A stretch of DNA of 36,193 bases from an uncultured Clostridia bacterium (GCA_947589215.1 CANQCL010000018.1:1-36193), one strand, 5' to 3'; shown: positions 14,793-23,514, counted from the first letter of the stretch. Numbers and translations are program-made. Notes: generated by a model from the sequence alone, not told the origin.

Positions 14793-15224
14793 TTAATGGC
14801 AGCCGTGACAGTCCTCGCACTCACCGATATCGCCTATAATAGGAGTAGGATCAACGCCCTGCTTTTTATAATAATCCGCAATTGCAGACTTCATCGCCTG
14901 TTCTGCAAGTACCGAGCAGTGTAGCTTTGCAGGAGGAAGTCCCTCAAGAGCCTCGACAACGGCTCTGTTCGTAAGCTTTAAAGCTTCGTCTATAGTTTTT
15001 CCCTTTATAAGCTCGGTTGCCATTGAAGACGTTGCTATTGCGGCTCCGCAGCCGAATGTCTTAAATTTAACGTCGCTGATAACTCCGTTATCAACCTTGA
15101 TGTACATTTTCATTATGTCTCCGCATTTTGCGTTTCCTACCTCGCCTACACCGTCAGCGTCGGCGATCTCTCCTACGTTTCTTGGGTTGGTGAAGTGATC
15201 CATAACCTTTTCTGAATATATCAT
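14793..15224 (-). CDS. nifU: Iron-sulfur cluster scaffold protein, IscU/NifU N-terminal type
   Basis: Scaffold on which Fe-S clusters are assembled from sulfur delivered by the neighbouring desulfurase. The 143-residue protein keeps the three ligand cysteines, Cys34 (GNAKCGD), Cys59 (FGCGAAIA) and Cys103 (LHCSVLA), and Asp36. It has a C-terminal Cys/His tail (GECEDCHGCH) beyond the core, which could bind metal. The ATG at 15224 is preferred, as AAAGGAG lies 9 nt upstream; the TTG two codons earlier is too close to it. It follows nifS by 18 bp. In this setting the pair serves general Fe-S assembly; there are no nitrogenase genes. Confidence 0.96.
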   Translation of the reverse strand: MIYSEKVMDHFTNPRNVGEIADADGVGEVGNAKCGDIMKMYIKVDNGVISDVKFKTFGCGAAIATSSMATELIKGKTIDEALKLTNRAVVEALEGLPPAKLHCSVLAEQAMKSAIADYYKKQGVDPTPIIGDIGECEDCHGCH

Positions 15225-15242
15225 TATCAATTACTCCTTTCG

Positions 15243-16442
15243 CTAAATAGTACCTGTTATTCCTTCGTTTTTGCATATACGCTCCCATAATGGCGACATT
15301 GAACGCAGTCTGTCTACAACCTTAGGAATGGTTTCCAAAATATAGTCAATATCTTCGTCGGTAGTTTCTTCAGAAATTGAAAGACGAAGCGAGCCGTGAG
15401 CTGTTTCGTGAGGTAAACCTATTGACAGCAGAACGTGAGAAGGGTCAAGACTGCCAGATGTGCAGGCTGAACCGCTGGACGCTAAAATGCCGTACATATC
15501 AAGCATCAAAAGCAGGCTTTCGCCCTCAACGCCTCTTATTGAAATGTTAACGTTTCCGCAAAGACGTTTTTCTCTGTCACCGTTAAGTCTTGTTTCCTGT
15601 ATCTTTAAAATTCCGTCGATAAGTCTGTCACGCCGTTTTGATACTTTCTCCTGTTTTTCCTTTATGTTCTGAACAGCGTCGGTGATAGCCTGTGCCAGCC
15701 CGACAATTGATGCAAGATTTTCAGTTCCTGCTCTTTTATTCTTCTCTTGAGCGCCTCCGTGAATAAGGTTGGGAAGCGATATACCTCCCCTTACATATAA
15801 TGCTCCCACTCCCTTTGGAGCGTGAATTTTATGTCCCGATAAAGAAAGCATATCTATATTTAATGCTTTTACGTCTATTTCAACGTTTCCGACAGCTTGA
15901 ACAGCGTCAGTATGGAAAGGAACTTTTTTCTCTTTGCAGATCTCTCCGATTTCTTTGATAGGCTGAATGGTTCCTATCTCGTTGTTTGCAAACATTATAG
16001 TAACTAAGCAGGTATCATCACGAATTGCATTTTTGACGTCGTCCGGGTTTACAAGACCCTTTTCGTCAACAGGGAGGTATGTTATCTCATACCCTTGCTT
16101 TTCTAAAAATTCGCAGGTATGAAGCACAGCGTGGTGTTCAAATACTGATGTTATTATATGCTTTTTTCCAGATTTTGAACCGTTTAAAGCCATACCCTTT
16201 ATTGCCCAGTTGTCTGCCTCAGAACCGCCCGATGTAAAGAATATCTCATGCGTTTTTGCGCCTATTGCTTTTGCGACGGTTTCTCTTGCTTTTAAAAGAG
16301 CCTTTGCAGCGCTCTGTCCCAGCATATAAATGCTTGAAGCATTTCCGTATTCCTCAGTGAAATAGGGGAGCATAGCGTCTAAAACCTTTTTTGAAACCTT
16401 AGTTGTTGCGGCATTGTCGCAATAAATAAGTTTTTTATCCAA
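15243..16442 (-). CDS. nifS: Cysteine desulfurase, NifS/IscS family
   Basis: PLP enzyme converting cysteine to alanine and passing persulfide sulfur to the scaffold coded next. The 399-residue product shows [12 protein letters not shown] at the start, the cofactor-stacking His104 (EHHAVL), the PLP lysine Lys205 ([12 protein letters not shown]) and the catalytic Cys327 in SSGSACTSG, the group I loop. The start is a TTG (16442), with GAAAGGAC upstream; the resulting [14 protein letters not shown] is the usual N-terminus. It forms a two-gene operon with nifU and has its own promoter. No IscR-type regulator gene lies beside it. Confidence 0.97.
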   Translation of the reverse strand: MDKKLIYCDNAATTKVSKKVLDAMLPYFTEEYGNASSIYMLGQSAAKALLKARETVAKAIGAKTHEIFFTSGGSEADNWAIKGMALNGSKSGKKHIITSVFEHHAVLHTCEFLEKQGYEITYLPVDEKGLVNPDDVKNAIRDDTCLVTIMFANNEIGTIQPIKEIGEICKEKKVPFHTDAVQAVGNVEIDVKALNIDMLSLSGHKIHAPKGVGALYVRGGISLPNLIHGGAQEKNKRAGTENLASIVGLAQAITDAVQNIKEKQEKVSKRRDRLIDGILKIQETRLNGDREKRLCGNVNISIRGVEGESLLLMLDMYGILASSGSACTSGSLDPSHVLLSIGLPHETAHGSLRLSISEETTDEDIDYILETIPKVVDRLRSMSPLWERICKNEGITGTI

Positions 16443-16518
16443 TTTATATCAAGTCCTTTCAGCCTAAAAGAAATATCTTAGTAAAATAATTCATATAGAA
16501 ATACTATATTTTATTTAT

Positions 16519-16547
16519 ATTATATAACACTATTAATGAACTTACAA
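16519..16547 (-). promoter_or_regulatory. Predicted promoter of nifS-nifU
   Basis: Minus strand TTGTAA (16547-16542), 17-bp spacer, TATAAT (16524-16519), about 77 bp before the TTG start of nifS. Confidence 0.7.
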
Positions 16548-16622
16548 GTGTTGATGTATTAACAAACTTTTAAAGTTAGCACAGAGTAACTAAAAATATT
16601 AATAAAATCATATCAGAATATA

Positions 16623-17057
16623 TCAAAATTTTTGAGATTCCATAACTGCTAGCTTGTCGCAGCGTTCGTTTTCAGGATGTCCTGCGTGACCCTTTACCCA
16701 AATAAACTTAACCTTGTGCTTATCTAAAAGAGATAAAAGAGTTTCCCACAGATCGGGATTCAGAGCCTTTTTCCTGTCGGATTTTATCCAGTTGTTTGAT
16801 TTCCACTTTTTTGCCCAGCCTTTTTCAACTGCGTCGACTATATATTTGCTGTCGGTGGTTATTGTTACCTCGCAAGTCTCTTTTAATGCAGATAAACCTG
16901 CAATTACAGCGGAAAGCTCCATTCTGTTATTTGTTGTATTGGGGTGTCCGCCTGAAAGCTCTTTTTCTATGCCCTTATATCTAAGTATAGTTCCGTAACC
17001 GCCGGGACCTGGATTGCCCGAGCAGGCTCCGTCTGTAAACATTTCAACCTTTTTCAT
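16623..17057 (-). CDS. rnhA: Ribonuclease HI
   Basis: Cuts the RNA strand of RNA-DNA hybrids, helping to clear R-loops and primers. The 144-residue enzyme keeps the catalytic acidic residues Asp9 ([14 protein letters not shown]), Glu47 (NNRMELSAV), Asp69 (TTDSKYIV) and Asp134 (ERCDKLA), plus His124 in VKGHAGH. A basic region, [17 protein letters not shown], corresponds to the handle that binds the hybrid. GGAG precedes the ATG. It has its own promoter and is probably a single-gene unit. Confidence 0.97.
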   Translation of the reverse strand: MKKVEMFTDGACSGNPGPGGYGTILRYKGIEKELSGGHPNTTNNRMELSAVIAGLSALKETCEVTITTDSKYIVDAVEKGWAKKWKSNNWIKSDRKKALNPDLWETLLSLLDKHKVKFIWVKGHAGHPENERCDKLAVMESQKF

Positions 17058-17098
17058 AAAAACTCCGTTCTCAAATATAAAACAGCGAATGTAATGGT

Positions 17099-17127
17099 AT
17101 TATACAATAAATTATATAAAAGTTCAA
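17099..17127 (-). promoter_or_regulatory. Predicted promoter of rnhA
   Basis: Minus strand TTGAAC (17127-17122), 17-bp spacer, TATAAT (17104-17099), 42 bp before the start codon. Confidence 0.72.
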
Positions 17128-17259
17128 GCACGATCTGCCTGATTTTGTTGTAGACCGGAGGCAATTAAATTTATTTGCAGATGTTTAACACTTGCTTTAT
17201 AATACATAATTTTTGGCAATTTGCACAAAATACATTTGGAAAATTAGAGAATTTATACG

Positions 17260-17289
17260 GTTGATTTAGGAAGTCAACTCGTTTATAAT
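17260..17289 (+). promoter_or_regulatory. Predicted promoter of the solute-binding protein gene with a small palindrome
   Basis: TTGATT (17261-17266), 17-bp spacer, TATAAT (17284-17289). A short inverted repeat, GTTGA (17260-17264) and TCAAC (17274-17278), overlaps the -35 box and could be an operator half-site pair, or chance. The rest of the 305-bp gap between rnhA and this gene shows no other feature. Confidence 0.65.
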
Positions 17290-17362
17290 ATTGTTAGGTT
17301 AAGTTTCGTTTGTTTTTGTTACGACTTAAAACCCAATATATTAAATAAGGAGGAGTTATACA

Positions 17363-18769
17363 TTGAAAAATGCAAAAAGGATTGGTTCTGCTGTTCTAGC
17401 ACTTTTAATGTGTATGGCTGTATCAGGCTGTTCTAACGGCGGTAATGAAGACAGCTCGCATACTGATAAGGTAAAAGTTGATTCAACTGCGGCTGCTAAT
17501 GCTATTAAAGCTATCCCTGACGGCGCTCAGAAAGAGCTTATATGGATGGGAACTTATGATTTGAACCCTGAGGAGGACGCAGAAAAAACTGTAGAAATGA
17601 CTTTGTTCAATGAAAAGGGCGGCTCGATTAAATGGACAAGAGTTACTGATGGTGAAAAATATGATAGGTTGGCTACAGCTATAACATCAGGAAAGGATGT
17701 TCCTGATATTTTTAAATATGAGTGGATATCATTCCCGTCTCAGGTAGTTACGGGAATGTATCAGTCGGTTGATGAGATCGTTGATTTTAATGCCGACATT
17801 TGGAAAGATGTTAAAGCAACTGCAGATCAGTTCTCACTAAAGGGCAAGCACTATGTTGCTCCTATAAGCTTTAGCGTAGGAACGCTTATGATGTATAATA
17901 GGGATGTTATTGAAAATGAAGGTTTAGATGATCCTTATGAGCTTTATACAAAAGGCGAGTGGAATTGGGACACATGGTATGAAATCATGTCTGCTTATAA
18001 GTCAAACGCTACCGGAGACGAAGAAAGATACGGTATTGCCGCTCGTTGGTTTGCACCTCAGCTTGTTCAGCAGACAGGTCAGACTATAGTTATCAATGAT
18101 AATGGAGTATTTAAAAATAATCTAAACAACCCTGACCTTGAGAGAGCGGAAAATCTTCTTTATACTCTGGGTAAAGAGGGCTTGGTTGACCTGAATTATT
18201 ACAACTCAGCAAAAAGCTGCTTTACAGCAGGAAAGACATTATTCTACAATATGGGAACTTGGGCACTGTCGGGTACTAACGGACCTTCAGCGGACGATAA
18301 CTGGAAGGTAGTTCCTATTCCGCCTGATCCCCAAAGCGACGAAAAATATATGAGTTCTGATATGCTTGCATATATGTGGATCAAGGGCTCAACTGCTAAG
18401 GAGGCAGTTAAGTGCTGGTTTGAATGTGCGAGAGTAGCAAACTTTGATGAAGCTTATCAACAAACAACAAAAGAAAAGTTCTTAGCTGATAATCCGGGTT
18501 GGGATGAAGAAATGTATCAGGTCAAGGTGGACGCAAGTTCAAGCGAATACAAGCAGGTTTTTGACTTTGGATACGGAGTATCGTCTACGCTTGCAGAGGA
18601 TGATTATAAAACCGGAGCAAACGCACCTATGTCAGCATTATATGAGGACATTTTCAAGCTTGATGAAAATGGTTCTCAGAGAACGTGGACAGCTATGAAA
18701 AATATGTACAACGGTACGATAAATTCAGAATTAAAAAAGATAAATGAAAAGATAAAGAATTTTAAATAA
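17363..18769 (+). CDS. Extracellular solute-binding lipoprotein, ABC sugar-transport type
   Basis: Likely captures a sugar or oligosaccharide outside the membrane for an ABC importer. The 468-residue protein has a lipoprotein signal (MKNAKRIGSAVLALLMCMAV) with lipobox VSGC and lipidated Cys23. The mature part has family-1-type solute-binding features: a DIFKYEWISFPSQVVTGMY segment, GKHYVAPISFSVGTLMMYNRDV and GKTLFYNMGTWAL. The start is TTG with a strong AAGGAGGAG. Promoter and terminator bracket it alone: no permease or ATPase gene is nearby. It must work with components coded elsewhere, or serve as a sensor or binding protein (inference). The substrate is unknown. Confidence 0.9.
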   Translation: MKNAKRIGSAVLALLMCMAVSGCSNGGNEDSSHTDKVKVDSTAAANAIKAIPDGAQKELIWMGTYDLNPEEDAEKTVEMTLFNEKGGSIKWTRVTDGEKYDRLATAITSGKDVPDIFKYEWISFPSQVVTGMYQSVDEIVDFNADIWKDVKATADQFSLKGKHYVAPISFSVGTLMMYNRDVIENEGLDDPYELYTKGEWNWDTWYEIMSAYKSNATGDEERYGIAARWFAPQLVQQTGQTIVINDNGVFKNNLNNPDLERAENLLYTLGKEGLVDLNYYNSAKSCFTAGKTLFYNMGTWALSGTNGPSADDNWKVVPIPPDPQSDEKYMSSDMLAYMWIKGSTAKEAVKCWFECARVANFDEAYQQTTKEKFLADNPGWDEEMYQVKVDASSSEYKQVFDFGYGVSSTLAEDDYKTGANAPMSALYEDIFKLDENGSQRTWTAMKNMYNGTINSELKKINEKIKNFK

Positions 18770-18787
18770 TATTTTGTCAAAGAAACT

Positions 18788-18822
18788 AAGAGCAGTTCCT
18801 TCAGCAGGAACTGCTCTTTTTG
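18788..18822 (+). terminator. Terminator of the solute-binding protein gene
   Basis: AAGAGCAGTTCC and GGAACTGCTCTT form a perfect stem around a 7-nt loop, followed by T residues, about 20 bp after the stop. Confidence 0.92.
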
Positions 18823-18843
18823 TATTAAAAATAACTTATATCA

Positions 18844-19725
18844 TCATATCAAACTGCAAAGCTCCTCAGCATATGCGGTTTCAATGGTCTTTTTATAAAT
18901 AATTTCAACTCCGAGCTTTTGCAGCTTAACTGTCGAGGCGTATTGGTTCTCATTTTCAAGATAATTTACTGAGGCGAGCAGTATCTTTGGTGAACCATTT
19001 TCAAGCAGTCTGATAAGCTCTTTTTCATTTGTTGTACCGCCGTGATATGCCGTGATTATTACAGACGATACTTTGTGCAAATCAATAACCGACAGATCCA
19101 TTCCGGTATAGCTGTTAAGCAGCAGAACTCCCCTTTTAAATTCTTTGAAGCTTTTAAGGCTTTTGTGTTTTGGGGGAAGGGAATCTAAAGAATAAAAATC
19201 GTTTGATAAAATTCCCGACTGGGTAATTTGATAACCCTTATGAACAGTCATTTTGCCGTCGCTGTTTCGGTAGGGAACAAACACTCCGTGCTTGTTTTTT
19301 CCGTTCACGATTTCCCTAACGGCACAGGCGAAGTTTTCAGTTCCGTTAGCTGAATTATCGCTCAGAACTTTATCGCTTGAAACTATATAAACAGGGGGCA
19401 GGTCATTCTCAAAAACTGAAAGCATATTTGCAAAAAATGCAAGGGTATCCGTTCCGTAGGCTATTATGATTCCGTTGTACTCATTACAGATATTTGATTT
19501 TAGGTAATTCAAAATCTTTTCCCAGTCGGTAAGCTCCATATTTTCAGACAGCTTATTCATCAAATAAGTACATTCAAATTGAACTTTTCCCTTCAAATCG
19601 CTGTGGCTTTTTTCAAAATTTCCGAGAAGCATTGGCTTCTCCTCTGAAAGGCTTGGAATAATACCGTTTTTAGTTGCAACTGAGGCTATTGTTCCGCCTG
19701 TGAATATAAGTTTTATTTTGGTCAT
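18844..19725 (-). CDS. Asparaginase-like protein (short, type I-like)
   Basis: Belongs to the asparaginase/glutaminase fold, probably hydrolysing asparagine or a related amide in the cytosol (no signal peptide). The 293-residue product is somewhat shorter than the usual about 320-340. Motif 1 is FTGGTIAS with the nucleophile Thr12; motif 2 is AYGTDTLAFFA with Thr92 and Asp93. The residue before GTDT is Tyr90 where the family usually has His. The typical later HG(K/R) motif carrying the catalytic Lys is not plain in the VFVPYRNSDGKMTVHK region. It may be active on another substrate or be weakened. AAAGGAG precedes the ATG. Confidence 0.85.
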   Translation of the reverse strand: MTKIKLIFTGGTIASVATKNGIIPSLSEEKPMLLGNFEKSHSDLKGKVQFECTYLMNKLSENMELTDWEKILNYLKSNICNEYNGIIIAYGTDTLAFFANMLSVFENDLPPVYIVSSDKVLSDNSANGTENFACAVREIVNGKNKHGVFVPYRNSDGKMTVHKGYQITQSGILSNDFYSLDSLPPKHKSLKSFKEFKRGVLLLNSYTGMDLSVIDLHKVSSVIITAYHGGTTNEKELIRLLENGSPKILLASVNYLENENQYASTVKLQKLGVEIIYKKTIETAYAEELCSLI

Positions 19726-19749
19726 TTTATTACTCCTTTATCTAGCTTT

Positions 19750-19778
19750 ATTTTATATTTTTTAATGTGTAATGTCAA
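19750..19778 (-). promoter_or_regulatory. Predicted promoter of the asparaginase-like gene
   Basis: Minus strand TTGACA (19778-19773), 17-bp spacer, TAAAAT (19755-19750), close to the ribosome site. Confidence 0.65.
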
Positions 19779-19883
19779 ATTGGCGGTTTTTTGATATAGT
19801 CTGCTTAATTTGTTATAGTGTACAAGGAGAGACACGTGTTTTTGTATGCTTCAACAAAATAATTGGTTTGTATTTATTCACAC

Positions 19884-19912
19884 TTTACATGCTATACTAT
19901 TAATGTTATTAT
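19884..19912 (+). promoter_or_regulatory. Predicted promoter of the second BspA-like gene
   Basis: TTTACA (19884-19889), 17-bp spacer, TATTAT (19907-19912), 39 bp before the ATG. Confidence 0.6.
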
Positions 19913-19951
19913 ATATTTATAGAAATATTGTAGAATTAAAGGGGTGATTTT

Positions 19952-20968
19952 ATGAAAAAACTAAAAAGACTATTTAGTTTAACAATGGCGTTAATTATGT
20001 TGGTAACTATATGTGTATCAAACGTCAGCACATATGCATCATATTCATCTGAAATTTATTTTTATGATGGTGATTTTTCTTACCGTATTTATAAGGGGGA
20101 AGCACTAATTCAAGATATAATATCTAACATTAAGGTAATAAACATTCCTGATGTAGTTACATATAACGGTGTAACATATCCTGTGACAGATTTATCTGTT
20201 GACATGGAAGGCTATTCTAATTATGACTTTGGCGGAACTGTAGAAACAATAAATGTAGGAAAAAATCTTAAAACTATGATGTTTGGTTATGCAGACGAAT
20301 ATCTTAGCAGTGATCATTATTATTTTACTTTGAAGACCATAAATATTCCTTCTGGATCAAAGCTTAATTTTCTCAGCTTTAATCTTGGTTGTCAGGAATT
20401 AGAAAATATAAATATTGCTCCTGATTCCGTACTAAAACATTTATATATTGAAGATTGTCCAAGATTAAGTGAATTAACTCTGCCTAAATCTCTAAAACAT
20501 TGTAGCTTTGGCGATGTACCGTTTTTAACATTAAAAATTTCAAAAGACAGCAAGTATTTAAAAGTAAAGGACAATCAGATACTTTCAAAGGATGGGACAA
20601 AGCTAATTGATGCAGTTAATTGGAATTTTCATGTTAAGGTTTGTAACTCAGTAAAGGTAATTTGTGATAGTTTTGGTAACAGTTGCATAACAAAACTAAC
20701 GTTAGGAAAAAATATATCTAAACTTAAAAGATATTCTTTAGATGAAAATTCATTTGCACATGATAGAAATATAAAAATAATACTAAAAAATAAAAAGAAA
20801 GCGCCCAAAATTCAGAACGATGCCTTTTATAATTCAAAGAAAATAAGATTTTATGTAAAAAATAAAAAGGTAGCAAAAGATTTAAAGAAAAAGCTAAAGG
20901 GCAGTGGTATCAAGAAAGCAAAAATCCTGATAGGCAAAAAGGTTGTTTATCAGAATATTAATGGGTAG
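19952..20968 (+). CDS. Secreted BspA-like leucine-rich-repeat protein (short)
   Basis: Exported protein of 338 residues. A signal peptide covers residues 1-29 (MKKLKRLF start, likely cut after TYA). The region VVTYNGVTYPVTDLSV is the typical opening of BspA-like domains, followed by degenerate repeats (TINIPSGSKLNF, ELENINIAPDSVL, LSELTLPKSLK) and the SKDGTKLIDAV block. The last about 70 residues are extremely Lys-rich (ILKNKKKAPKIQNDAF, then VAKDLKKKLKGSGIKKAK), a cap-like end seen in such proteins. It has no FN3 or FIVAR part, unlike the larger relative at the window start. GGGGTGAT gives a strong ribosome site. It is a single-gene unit. Confidence 0.85.
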   Translation: MKKLKRLFSLTMALIMLVTICVSNVSTYASYSSEIYFYDGDFSYRIYKGEALIQDIISNIKVINIPDVVTYNGVTYPVTDLSVDMEGYSNYDFGGTVETINVGKNLKTMMFGYADEYLSSDHYYFTLKTINIPSGSKLNFLSFNLGCQELENINIAPDSVLKHLYIEDCPRLSELTLPKSLKHCSFGDVPFLTLKISKDSKYLKVKDNQILSKDGTKLIDAVNWNFHVKVCNSVKVICDSFGNSCITKLTLGKNISKLKRYSLDENSFAHDRNIKIILKNKKKAPKIQNDAFYNSKKIRFYVKNKKVAKDLKKKLKGSGIKKAKILIGKKVVYQNING

Positions 20969-20972
20969 AATT

Positions 20973-21001
20973 AAGCAGGCACAAGAGGTGTCTGCTTTTG
21001 T
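20973..21001 (+). terminator. Terminator after the short BspA-like gene
   Basis: AAGCAGGCAC and GTGTCTGCTT form a 10-bp stem with one G-T type mismatch, followed by TTTG. On the minus strand the same hairpin lies just past the radA stop and may serve it too. Confidence 0.7.
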
Positions 21002-21033
21002 TATAAATAGTATTGAATTTAGTTACCGAATAA

Positions 21034-22407
21034 TTAAATAAAAGCCTCTTTGAATGCGTTTTTTATCGAGTATGTACCGACAACTTGCATACTGTACTTT
21101 GAAGTGTCAATGCCTTTAAGCGAGCTTTTCGGAACAATGCATTTTTCAAAGCCGAGCCTTTCTATTTCTGAAAGACGCTGAGTAATGTGTGATATACTTC
21201 TAAGCTCTCCGCCAAGACCGATTTCACCCAGCGCTATCAGCTTATCGGGGATAACCTTGTCGGTAAGACTTGAATATAGCGCCAAAGCTATTGATAAGTC
21301 AGCGGCAGGCTCGTCTAACCTCAAGCCGCCTACTATATTCATAAAAACGTCGAGGTTGCCAAAGTAAAATCCCAGACGTTTCTCCAAAACCGCAATAATT
21401 ATCGACATTCTGTTGTAATCAAAGCCTGTTGAGGTTCGTCTGGGTGAGGCGAATCCGCTTTTTGCAACAAGCGCCTGTACCTCCGCCATAATCGGTCGGG
21501 AACCTTCCATAACGCAGGCAACACAACAGCCTGACACGTCAACGGGACGCCCAGAAAGAAGCATCATAGACGGGTTGTCAACTTCCATTAGACCTTTGTC
21601 GGTCATCTCGAAAACACCTATCTCATTCGTTGAACCGTATCTGTTTTTTACCGCTCTCAAAATACGGTATGACATATTTCTCTGTCCCTCAAAATAAAGC
21701 ACAGCGTCAACGATATGCTCCATAACCTTAGGCCCTGCGATAGCGCCGTCCTTGTTTACGTGACCTACAATAAAGAACGGTATCTCCTCAGATTTTGCCG
21801 TTCTCATAAACAGGTTTGTACACTCTCTTACTTGTGTTATACTTCCCTGAGAGGAGGATATAGCAGATATGTTCATAGTCTGAATGGAATCTATGATAAC
21901 TATGTCCGGCTTTTCCTTTTTCACAGCCTCGCATACGGCTTCTGCATCGGTGTGAGCAAGCAGGTACAGATTGTTGCTCAAAACGCCAAGACGTTCCGCA
22001 CGCATTTTTATCTGACGCATAGATTCCTCGCCCGAAACGTAAAGAACAGACTTATTTTGGCAAAGTGTTTTGCATATTTGCAGAAGTATAGTTGACTTTC
22101 CTATTCCCGGCTCACCGCCTAGAAGAACAAGTGAGCCCTTTACAAGTCCTCCTCCGAGAACTCTGTCAAGCTCAGAAAGTCCTGTGCTGTATCTTACTTC
22201 GTTAAAGCTGCCGTCGATCTCGTTTATCGACCTTATACCGCCTGTTATGTCGGCTGTTTTTTTTGTTGTGTTTCTGCCCGATTTTACAACAGCTGCTGTT
22301 GTTTCTTCAAAGGTGTTCCACTCGCCGCAGCTGGGGCATTTTCCGTTCCACTTTGAGCTTTCATACCCGCAGTTTGAGCAGACATAAACCTGTTTTAAGT
22401 TAGCCAT
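21034..22407 (-). CDS. radA: DNA repair protein RadA (Sms)
   Basis: RecA-like helicase that helps branch migration and processing of recombination intermediates. The 457-residue product has the N-terminal zinc ribbon (Cys10, Cys13, Cys24, Cys27), Walker A GEPGIGKS at 98-105, Walker B IVIIDSIQT, the RadA motif KNRYG (254-258, usually KNRFG) and a C-terminal Lon-protease-like domain without an active protease dyad (LDEPAADLSIALALYSS). GGAGG precedes the ATG. Its upstream neighbour on the opposite strand is the endonuclease IV-like gene, so two DNA-repair genes are divergently arranged. Confidence 0.97.
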   Translation of the reverse strand: MANLKQVYVCSNCGYESSKWNGKCPSCGEWNTFEETTAAVVKSGRNTTKKTADITGGIRSINEIDGSFNEVRYSTGLSELDRVLGGGLVKGSLVLLGGEPGIGKSTILLQICKTLCQNKSVLYVSGEESMRQIKMRAERLGVLSNNLYLLAHTDAEAVCEAVKKEKPDIVIIDSIQTMNISAISSSQGSITQVRECTNLFMRTAKSEEIPFFIVGHVNKDGAIAGPKVMEHIVDAVLYFEGQRNMSYRILRAVKNRYGSTNEIGVFEMTDKGLMEVDNPSMMLLSGRPVDVSGCCVACVMEGSRPIMAEVQALVAKSGFASPRRTSTGFDYNRMSIIIAVLEKRLGFYFGNLDVFMNIVGGLRLDEPAADLSIALALYSSLTDKVIPDKLIALGEIGLGGELRSISHITQRLSEIERLGFEKCIVPKSSLKGIDTSKYSMQVVGTYSIKNAFKEAFI

Positions 22408-22487
22408 AGTGACCTCCGATTTATCTATTTTTTATTTATCATACAATATGAATTGTACAAAAATATGTACTGAAAGATGCCAGATGC

Positions 22488-22505
22488 TAGAAGCAAGAGG
22501 CAAGA
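22488..22505 (+). repeat. 18-bp dispersed repeat TAGAAGCAAGAGGCAAGA, copy 1
   Basis: Identical to 31376-31393. It lies in a purine-rich stretch between radA and the endonuclease IV-like gene that contains further variants (GCTAGAAGC, AGTTAGAAGCT). It is non-coding, and its function is unknown. Confidence 0.6.
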
Positions 22506-22599
22506 ATAGAAGTTAGAAGCTGATAATTATAAATACATTATATTATTTTTATATAGCTATTGCAATATAGGCAGGAAAATAAATAGAATAAAATTGCAT

Positions 22600-22628
22600 T
22601 TGTAAATTTTCTCGATATATGCTACAAT
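22600..22628 (+). promoter_or_regulatory. Predicted promoter of the endonuclease IV-like/aroQ unit
   Basis: TTGTAA (22600-22605), 17-bp spacer, TACAAT (22623-22628). It overlaps the upstream in-frame ATG at 22627, which is therefore not the start codon. Confidence 0.6.
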
Positions 22629-22659
22629 GTGTGTAAGAAACAATAAAGGAAGTGTTATT

Positions 22660-23514
22660 ATGTCTGCATTATTCGGACCTGCCGGAAACAGCGACAGTTT
22701 TTCAGCTAAATATAAAAGCTCTGTTGACGCTCCGAAGTTTATAAAAGAGCTTGGTATAGATGCTTATGAATATCAGTGCGGAAAGGGAGTTAGGGTATCT
22801 GATAATACAGCTTTTGCTCTTTGTGAAAATGCAGAGAAATTCGGAATCAAGTTATCACTTCACGCACCGTATTTTATATCTCTTTCGAGCGTTGAAAAGG
22901 AAAAGCGTGACAACAGCATAAATTACATACTTCAAAGCGCAGATGCTGCTAAGCGAATCGGCGCAGACAGAATTATAATCCACGCAGGCTCATGTGCAAA
23001 AATAACCCGTGAAGAGGCTTTAGAGCTTGCTAAAGATACGCTTACCCGTGCGAGGGCTGAGGTAGTATCAAAAGGGCTGGGCGATATACACTTTTGTCCT
23101 GAAACTATGGGTAAGGTAAATCAGCTTGGTGATCTGGAGGAGGTTCTAGAGCTTTGCGCTTTAGATGAAACCTTTATTCCGTGCATCGACTTTGGTCATC
23201 TCAATGCAAGAACATTTGGAGGCATAAAGGGAAAAGCAGAGTATGAGGATATTCTTGATAAAATTCAGAATAAACTAGGTAGTGACAGACTGAAAATATT
23301 TCACAGTCATTTTTCAAAGATAATGTATACAGAGCCGGGCGGAGAGAAAAAGCATCTTACATTTGAGGACGATATATACGGACCTAAATATGAACCGCTT
23401 ATGGAGCTTGTTGCTAAGAAGAATTTGTCCCCGACATTTATCTGTGAGAGTTCTGGAACTCAAGCAGAGGACGCTTTGGCTATGAAAAAGTATTATCTTT
23501 CTTTATTGGATTAA
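22660..23514 (+). CDS. Endonuclease IV-like TIM-barrel protein (Nfo family, AP2Ec)
   Basis: Probably a zinc-dependent AP endonuclease acting in base-excision repair, or a related sugar isomerase-fold enzyme. The 284-residue product has most ligands of the three-zinc site: His68 (LHAPY), His108 (IIIHAGS), Glu148 (CPETMG), Asp177 and His180 (CIDFGHLNA), a His in FHSHFSK (215/217) and Glu263 (FICESSG). The usual Asp-x-His pair is only partly kept (GGEKKHLTF: His232, no clear Asp). The ATG at 22660 is chosen because AAAGGAAG lies 7 nt upstream. It is followed closely by aroQ and is probably co-transcribed with it. Confidence 0.85.
   Translation: MSALFGPAGNSDSFSAKYKSSVDAPKFIKELGIDAYEYQCGKGVRVSDNTAFALCENAEKFGIKLSLHAPYFISLSSVEKEKRDNSINYILQSADAAKRIGADRIIIHAGSCAKITREEALELAKDTLTRARAEVVSKGLGDIHFCPETMGKVNQLGDLEEVLELCALDETFIPCIDFGHLNARTFGGIKGKAEYEDILDKIQNKLGSDRLKIFHSHFSKIMYTEPGGEKKHLTFEDDIYGPKYEPLMELVAKKNLSPTFICESSGTQAEDALAMKKYYLSLLD

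Noticed and set aside
14793-16442. Nitrogen-fixation gene cluster
   Set aside because: The nifS/nifU-type genes are of the general Fe-S assembly kind; no nitrogenase or cofactor genes are present.
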